DNA of 18,724 nt from DAOSVX01 sp035379765 (GTDB taxonomy: Bacteria > Bacillota_I > Bacilli_A > RF39 > UBA660), in contig DAOSVX010000008.1 in the NCBI GenBank assembly GCA_035379765.1, forward strand, positions 1 to 18,724, read 5' to 3'. The notes under the pieces were generated by a model, which worked only from the letters and a program-made list of their open reading frames with translations, did not search any database and had not been told where the DNA came from. How positions within the stretch are numbered: position 1 is the stretch's first letter; each line of letters begins with the position of its first letter. Made by a program: the position numbers and the translations under genes. Below, piece by piece: positions 14,150 through 18,724 of the stretch.

Positions 14150-15687
14150 TATAATACCGTATACGTTCCTATACCGATAGGAAGACCAATTAAGAACCAT
14201 CCTATTAATAATACTATTAATAATAACCCTGTCGTTAAACTATAAGGCATTATATAACGAATACCTTTAGCTAAATTAATTGGTTTTTTATCTTGATTAT
14301 AATTTTCTAAAAAAGCTAAATATATTATAAAATAAGCAAATAAAGGGGTTAGTCCTAAAGTAAATGATTCACTAAATCTTAATATCACTTGGCTAAATTC
14401 AGGAGTTAATCCAGCATTCATAGCTACTGGTACTGTTGCCCCGGCTAAAATAGCCCATTTAGCAGAAGAAGATGGTAAAAATAAAGTAGAAATAGCTCCT
14501 ATTATAAATAAAAGAAATATTAAAGGAATTCCGGTAAATTTGGTAGTGTTTATAACATTAGCAAATAAAGCTACCACAACAGTACCAATATTAGTTTTTT
14601 GGAAAACACCAATAAATAACGATACAATAAACATAAGCACAATTACTTTACCAACATTATCAAGTGAATGCCCTAGATAATTACAAAAGTCATGATTATT
14701 TTTAATGGTTTTAGCACCCATTCCATAAAATAAACCTAATATTATAAATAATATAGTTATTATAAAGACAAAGCCCATGGAAAAAAAGGAACTAGAACTA
14801 AATAACTTATCTATATATAAAGTTTGAGAATAATCTAACAAAGCTCCTGACAAAGGTAAACCAGGAATAATATTATAAATAAATATCAGTAAATATATTA
14901 ACCCGGCTCCTAAAGAAATTATTAAACCTTTTAGATCACTTTTCGTAATTTCCGTTTCTTCTTCATTAAATTCATATTTATCTAATTTCAACGCTGTTAT
15001 TCTTTCAGTTATATATGTTATTAAAAAAGCTAAAGCAATAGTTGCTACTATCATTATAAACAAGAATGCCCAAACAGTTATAGTATAATTGGCATCTAAT
15101 ACATGAGATCCTAATATTGTTTGAACTAGTAAAGTACTATCTACTGAGGTAAAAAATATACTTATCCCTGCTCCACATGTTAAAGCAGCAAAAGAAGTTA
15201 TTATACCCAACAAAGGATTTCTCTTGCCATATTTAAATAATAAAGCGCTCAAAGGTATTAAAACCACATAGGAAATATTTCCGGCAATACTAAATAATAT
15301 TCCTAATAAAGCAACAATAAAAGTAACAGTATATTTTTTAGTATATTTAGTTAATAATGTAAAAGCTGTTTTTAAAAACCCACTTTTTTCCATTATACCA
15401 ATACCTATTAAAATAATAATTAAACTACTTAATGGAGTAAAACCAGTAAAGTTTTTTAAGGTATTACTAAATATATATTTCATTCCAGAAAGATTTAATA
15501 AAGATGTAACACTTACAAAAACATTTTCATATTCCCCAGTATTAGCATTTATTTTGTTATAATTTGTTTCTAGTCCCAACCAAGATAAAAGTCCGCTTAA
15601 TAAAATTACTATTAACGTTAAAATTAAAAAAGTCATTATAGGATTTAAAGTAACCTTTTCCTTAAATTTAGCTAATTTGTTATTCAT
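14149..15687 (-). CDS. AbgT-family transporter (p-aminobenzoyl-glutamate/drug exporter type)
   Basis: This 512-residue membrane protein matches AbgT-family features. These are two related halves with about a dozen hydrophobic segments and re-entrant loops, NISYVVLIPLSALLFKYGKRNP (137-157), LFLPSSSAKWAIL (402-414) in the second re-entrant region, ESFTLGLTPLFAYF (440-453), and the terminal MPYSLTTG with WFLIGLPIGIG (480-507). Members import p-aminobenzoyl-glutamate (AbgT) or export sulfonamides (MtrF, YdaH). Which applies here cannot be told. The start overlaps the DUF951 gene by 8 bases with AGGTGG 6 bases upstream, and its stop is shared with the HAD start. Location inside the parAB-ychF run is not the B. 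subtilis arrangement and suggests an insertion of a transporter-HAD pair. Confidence 0.88.
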   Translation of the reverse strand: MNNKLAKFKEKVTLNPIMTFLILTLIVILLSGLLSWLGLETNYNKINANTGEYENVFVSVTSLLNLSGMKYIFSNTLKNFTGFTPLSSLIIILIGIGIMEKSGFLKTAFTLLTKYTKKYTVTFIVALLGILFSIAGNISYVVLIPLSALLFKYGKRNPLLGIITSFAALTCGAGISIFFTSVDSTLLVQTILGSHVLDANYTITVWAFLFIMIVATIALAFLITYITERITALKLDKYEFNEEETEITKSDLKGLIISLGAGLIYLLIFIYNIIPGLPLSGALLDYSQTLYIDKLFSSSSFFSMGFVFIITILFIILGLFYGMGAKTIKNNHDFCNYLGHSLDNVGKVIVLMFIVSLFIGVFQKTNIGTVVVALFANVINTTKFTGIPLIFLLFIIGAISTLFLPSSSAKWAILAGATVPVAMNAGLTPEFSQVILRFSESFTLGLTPLFAYFIIYLAFLENYNQDKKPINLAKGIRYIMPYSLTTGLLLIVLLIGWFLIGLPIGIGTYTVL

Positions 15688-15865
15688 CTTTAACCACCTT
15701 TTTTATTTTCTTGTCAAACTCTAATCGATCCATCATTATTTCTCTACCACATTTTGTACATTTTATTTTGATATCTACTCCCACCCTAGTAATTACAAAA
15801 TCATTAGCTTGGCAAGCATGCTTTTTTTTCATAATAACATGGGTACCTATATTATAAGATTGCAT
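15680..15865 (-). CDS. Small DUF951-family protein (YyzM-like), likely metal-binding
   Basis: The 61-residue protein fits DUF951: an N-terminal strand, a KKKHAC box (13-18), a GVDIKIKCTKCG ribbon (29-40; C36, C39) and MMDRLEFDKKIKKV (44-57). C18, C36 and C39 plus H16 could hold zinc. The family's usual HPCG box reads HACQ here. The function is unknown. In B. subtilis the equivalent lies between the spo0J region and ychF, matching its place here. AGGAG precedes the ATG. The gene is 8 bases after parB and overlaps the transporter gene. Confidence 0.85.
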   Translation of the reverse strand: MQSYNIGTHVIMKKKHACQANDFVITRVGVDIKIKCTKCGREIMMDRLEFDKKIKKVVKDE

Positions 15866-15873
15866 AACAACTC

Positions 15874-16755
15874 CTATTCTATAGTTATATTTAAAATTTC
15901 CAATATTCTTTCCAAATCTTTCTCAGAATCAAAGTATACTTCTACTTTATTATTTTTTATTGATACTTTACTACCAGTTTTATCACTAAATACTTGTTCA
16001 TATAATTTGTATTTAGGATTAATATTGGAAACTCTTTTTATTTTAACTTTTTTTTCTAAATTTTCACTATTAACTATTTTTTCTAGTTCTCTAACACTCA
16101 TGCCATCTTTTAAAACTTTTTTAGCTAATTCTATTTGCAAATTGGAATCTTGTAATTTACTTAAATTTCGAGCATGAGCCATTGATAATTTTTTACTTAT
16201 GACCATTTCTTTTACTTCATCAGGTAAAGAAAGAATTCCTAAAAGATTGGTAATATAACTTCTACTCTTACCAAATCTTTTAGCTATTTCATCTTGAGTG
16301 ATATGTTTATTATTTATTATCTTTAAATAACACTCAGCTTCTTCTATAGCGTTTAAATTTTCTCTTTGAATATTCTCTACAAGGGCTATTTCCATCATTT
16401 CATCATCGTTAAAATCTCTAATTATTGCTGGTATAGTAGTTAATCCTGCCAATTTAGAAGCTTTGGTTCTTCTTTCACCAGCAATTAATTCATACCCTTT
16501 AAGGCTTCTTTTAACTATAATTGGTTGAACAACTCCATGAACTTTGATTGATTCGCTTAATTCACTTAAAGCTTCGGAATCAAAATTTTTGCGTGGTTGA
16601 TAAGGATTAGATCTTATTTCTTCAATAGGAATACTAACAATATCCTCTTCTTTAGTTGTTTCATATATTTTTTGTTCAAAATTATTAAAATCTATTCTTT
16701 CATTAGAAAATAATTGTTCTAGTCCTTTGCCTAGAGCTTTCTTTTTATTCTCCAT
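15874..16755 (-). CDS. parB: Chromosome-partitioning CTPase ParB (Spo0J)
   Basis: ParB loads at parS as a CTP-dependent sliding clamp and works with ParA and SMC. The 293 residues have a short Lys-rich N-terminal ParA-contacting segment (KKKALGKGLEQLF, 4-16), the ParB N-domain with NPYQPRKNF (50-58), C-box GERRTKAS (93-100) and ENIQRENLN (127-135) for CTP binding. A parS-reading helix-turn-helix follows (about 152-176), then a linker and a C-terminal dimer domain (about 245-293). It starts 11 bases inside parA. Its length is like Spo0J. The right-hand neighbours of Spo0J in B. subtilis (noc, rsmG, mnmG) are replaced here by ftsH. Confidence 0.96.
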   Translation of the reverse strand: MENKKKALGKGLEQLFSNERIDFNNFEQKIYETTKEEDIVSIPIEEIRSNPYQPRKNFDSEALSELSESIKVHGVVQPIIVKRSLKGYELIAGERRTKASKLAGLTTIPAIIRDFNDDEMMEIALVENIQRENLNAIEEAECYLKIINNKHITQDEIAKRFGKSRSYITNLLGILSLPDEVKEMVISKKLSMAHARNLSKLQDSNLQIELAKKVLKDGMSVRELEKIVNSENLEKKVKIKRVSNINPKYKLYEQVFSDKTGSKVSIKNNKVEVYFDSEKDLERILEILNITIE

Positions 16756-17530
16756 TTCTAAAAATCACTTCCTTAGCTAAATTTTCATAAGCTTCTGTAG
16801 CTCTGCTACCTGGATCATATTCACTTATTGGTTTGCCGTGTGAAGGTGCTTCAACAAGACGAACTAATCTAGGAATAATGGTATTAAAAACTTTATCTTT
16901 AAAATATTTCCTTACTTCTTCAACAACTTCTAACCCAATATTTGTTCTCGCATCCAGCATCGTCAAAAGCACTCCCTCAATCTTTAAATTAGGATTTAAA
17001 TTGGATTGAATCATAATAACCGAATTTAATAATTGAGTTATTCCTTCTAAAGCAAAAAATTCACATTGAACGGGAATTATTATAGAATCACTAGCAACTA
17101 AAGCATTAGTTGTTAAAACCCCTAAAGCCGGTGGACAATCTAAAATAATATAATCATATTCATCTCTTATTTTATCTAAAACTTTTTTTAATTGTTCATT
17201 TTGATGAAAAGCTTTATCATCATAAAATTTTTTAACAAATTCAATATCTAATCCGGCTAAATTAATCGTTGCTGGTATAATGCTTAAATTTTTAAATTCT
17301 GTCTTTATTATAGCACTTTTAATATCACATCTATTAGTCATAACTTCATATATATCAGCATTTATATCTCTTTTGTTTAACCCCAGTCCAATAGAAGTAT
17401 TACCTTGAGGATCTAAATCAATTAAAAGAGTCCTTTTACCAAACTTACCTAAAGAAGCTGACAAATTGATACTAGTAGTGGTTTTGCCAACTCCACCTTT
17501 TTGGTTAACTAAGGAAATTATTTTTGCCAT
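16745..17530 (-). CDS. parA: Chromosome-partitioning ATPase ParA (Soj)
   Basis: The 261 residues have the deviant Walker A KGGVGKTT (11-18, with signature K11), Walker A' DLDPQGN (38-44), Walker B YIILDCPP (127-134) and the DNA-binding region with R-rich RLVRLVEAPSHGKP (221-234). There is no N-terminal HTH, so it is the short Soj type. ParA dimerises on ATP, binds DNA non-specifically, is stimulated by ParB, and in Bacilli also regulates DnaA. AGGTGG precedes the ATG, and its own promoter lies between it and ftsH. Confidence 0.96.
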   Translation of the reverse strand: MAKIISLVNQKGGVGKTTTSINLSASLGKFGKRTLLIDLDPQGNTSIGLGLNKRDINADIYEVMTNRCDIKSAIIKTEFKNLSIIPATINLAGLDIEFVKKFYDDKAFHQNEQLKKVLDKIRDEYDYIILDCPPALGVLTTNALVASDSIIIPVQCEFFALEGITQLLNSVIMIQSNLNPNLKIEGVLLTMLDARTNIGLEVVEEVRKYFKDKVFNTIIPRLVRLVEAPSHGKPISEYDPGSRATEAYENLAKEVIFRNGE

Positions 17531-17554
17531 AATACCACCTATTTCTCAACATTT

Positions 17555-17583
17555 ATTTTATCATAATTAAAAAGCTTTGTCTT
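17555..17583 (-). promoter_or_regulatory. Promoter of the parA-parB-DUF951-abgT-HAD-ychF run
   Basis: On the minus strand: AAGACA (17578-17583; last four bases match TTGACA), 17-base spacer, TAAAAT (17555-17560) preceded by an extended TG. It lies in the 76-base gap after the ftsH terminator, 24 bases from the parA ATG. Confidence 0.55.
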
Positions 17584-17592
17584 TAATAAATT

Positions 17593-17625
17593 AAAAAAGC
17601 AAGAAATTATTTTCCTTGCTTTTTT
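17593..17625 (-). terminator. Rho-independent terminator of ftsH
   Basis: An 11-base-pair stem on the minus strand pairs AAAAAAGCAAG (complement 17615-17625) with CTTGCTTTTTT (complement 17593-17603), with an 11-base loop. The 5' arm is coding sequence for the last residues of FtsH (the KKQGK tail), and the 3' T-run forms part of the stem. The A/T symmetry could also allow function on the other strand. Confidence 0.75.
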
Positions 17626-18724
17626 GATTCTTTTTCTTCTTTAATTTCAATATATTTACCAGTTTTAACTAATTCATCAATTTGTTCTTTAGTTAATGTT
17701 TCATGTTCTATTAAAGTATCACTTATTAGTTTTACCAATTTAGCATTTTTCTTTAATATTTCTTGAGACTTTTTATAACATTCGCCAATAATTTTTTGAA
17801 TTTCTTTATCTATTTCTAAAGCAACTTGGTCAGAGAAATTTTTAGACTTGGTATAATCTCTTCCTAAGAAAACTCCTTCGGTAGGGCTTTCTAATTGAAT
17901 TGGTCCTAGATCGCTCATACCATATTCAGTTACCATACTTCTTGCTATACTTGTAGCTCTTTTAAAATCATCACTGGCACCAGTTGTTACTTCTTTTAAG
18001 AACATTTCCTCACTAACTCTACCACTAAGCAATCCAGTTATTTTAGCCAGCAATTCAGTTTTAGTCATGATTGCTAATTTTTCTTCTTTAGGAAGCATCA
18101 TTGTGTATCCGCCGGCCATTCCTCTAGGTATAATAGTTATCTTATGAACTTCATCGGCATTTTCCAATTTTAATCCTACAACAGCATGGCCTGCTTCGTG
18201 AATACTAACTAACTTCTTTTCATTATCAGTAACCTTGCGACTAGTCTTAGCTGGCCCTAATAATACTCTATCAGTTGCCTCATCTATTTCCGACATAGTA
18301 ATTTCGGTTTTATTTCTTCTAACAGCAAGTAAAGCAGCTTCATTAAGTAAGTTTTCCAAATCAGCTCCACTAAAACCTGGGGTTCTAGCAGCTACATTAG
18401 CTAAATTTACTTTCTTATCAAAAATTTTATTTTTAGCGTGAACACCTAAAATAGCTTCTCTTTCTTTAGAATCTGGCAAGCTAACCATTACCTGTCTATC
18501 AAATCTACCTGGTCTAAGTAAAGCTGGATCCAAAACATCGGGTCTATTGGTTGCAGCAATAATTATTATTCCTTCATTAGCTCCAAAGCCATCCATTTCC
18601 GTAAGTAATTGGTTTAAAGTTTGTTCTCTTTCATCATGTCCACCGCCTAAACCAGTTCCTCTTTGACGCCCTACAGCATCTATTTCATCTATAAATATTA
18701 AACATGGAGCACTTTGTTTTGCTT
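17607..18724 (-). CDS. ftsH: ATP-dependent zinc metalloprotease FtsH, C-terminal part
   Basis: The open frame continues to the right edge (first whole codon at 18722), giving the last 371 residues. The N-terminal membrane helices and Walker A lie outside the window. Counting from the edge: Walker B LIFIDEIDA (8-16), GRQR followed by the second-region GLGGGHDEREQTLNQL, sensor and SRH with ATNRPD (57-62) and arginine fingers RFDR (73-76), zinc site HEAGH (175-179), and third ligand Asp in GASDD (248-252). FtsH is the membrane AAA+ protease that degrades misassembled membrane proteins and selected regulators. The Lys/Glu-rich tail ends in QGK. An internal ATG at 18596 is not a start, as homology continues upstream. 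Confidence 0.97.
   Translation of the reverse strand, partial: AKQSAPCLIFIDEIDAVGRQRGTGLGGGHDEREQTLNQLLTEMDGFGANEGIIIIAATNRPDVLDPALLRPGRFDRQVMVSLPDSKEREAILGVHAKNKIFDKKVNLANVAARTPGFSGADLENLLNEAALLAVRRNKTEITMSEIDEATDRVLLGPAKTSRKVTDNEKKLVSIHEAGHAVVGLKLENADEVHKITIIPRGMAGGYTMMLPKEEKLAIMTKTELLAKITGLLSGRVSEEMFLKEVTTGASDDFKRATSIARSMVTEYGMSDLGPIQLESPTEGVFLGRDYTKSKNFSDQVALEIDKEIQKIIGECYKKSQEILKKNAKLVKLISDTLIEHETLTKEQIDELVKTGKYIEIKEEKESKKQGK

Noticed and set aside
14150..14200. Longer HAD start at ATG 14200
   Set aside because: It lies inside the AbgT coding region and adds a non-homologous tail. The TAATG start at 14149 begins directly with the HAD first motif.
1..18724. Alternative genetic code 4 (UGA as Trp)
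   Set aside because: ftsX, the DHH gene, walJ and rlmH end at TGA with tight overlaps to the next gene, and conserved Trp residues use TGG.
1..18724. Mobile elements, CRISPR arrays, defence systems, tRNAs or rRNAs
   Set aside because: No transposase, integrase, repeat-spacer pattern or structural RNA was seen; nearly all sequence is accounted for by core genes with short gaps.

Overview
The window looks like chromosomal core from a low-GC, wall-forming member of the Bacillota (class Bacilli or a neighbouring uncultured gut lineage such as RF39 or Erysipelotrichales; I cannot place it more finely). The evidence is the very AT-rich coding sequence, B. subtilis-like gene content and order, two murein hydrolases plus FtsEX, and WhiA. 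The standard code is in use: ftsX, the DHH gene, walJ and rlmH all end in TGA, and conserved Trp residues are TGG, so this is not a code-4 mollicute. No mobile element, CRISPR array, tRNA or rRNA is visible.

Layout from right to left, the direction of transcription for all genes but one. Bases 17607-18724 hold the C-terminal part of ftsH, closed by a terminator. Bases 12404-17530 are a tight co-directional run: parA, parB, a DUF951 zinc-ribbon-like small protein, an AbgT-family transporter, a HAD phosphatase and ychF. Bases 11324-12302 are rpsF-ssb-rpsR with a strong promoter, a probable S6:S18 autoregulatory leader and a terminator. Bases 5178-11251 form a seven-gene run behind one good promoter: a DHH-DHHA1 phosphodiesterase at the gdpP position, rplI, dnaB, an M23/LysM/G5 endopeptidase, walJ, rlmH and ung. 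Bases 4633-5175 hold a lemA-family gene, the only plus-strand gene, divergent from yitT (3649-4515). Bases 810-3608 are ftsE-ftsX-M23 coiled-coil hydrolase, closed by a terminator. Bases 1-763 are the N-terminal 254 residues of whiA, running off the left edge. The longest gene-free stretch is only 117 bp (4516-4632).

Much of this is the block that in B. subtilis lies on one flank of oriC and is transcribed away from it (soj, spo0J, yyzM, engD/ychF, rpsF-ssb-rpsR, gdpP, rplI, dnaC, then walJ and rlmH). The genes cover chromosome segregation (ParAB), fork function (DnaB, SSB), ribosome assembly (S6, S18, L9, RlmH, YchF), nucleotide second-messenger turnover (DHH protein), uracil repair (Ung) and division-coupled wall cleavage (FtsEX plus hydrolase, WalJ).

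I see no wholly novel system. The best leads are a stripped-down DHH-DHHA1 protein in place of membrane GdpP with an altered GGGH motif, the S6:S18-type leader, an AbgT transporter and HAD pair inserted in the parAB-ychF run, three terminators built into the 3' ends of genes, and a repeated extended -10 promoter motif.
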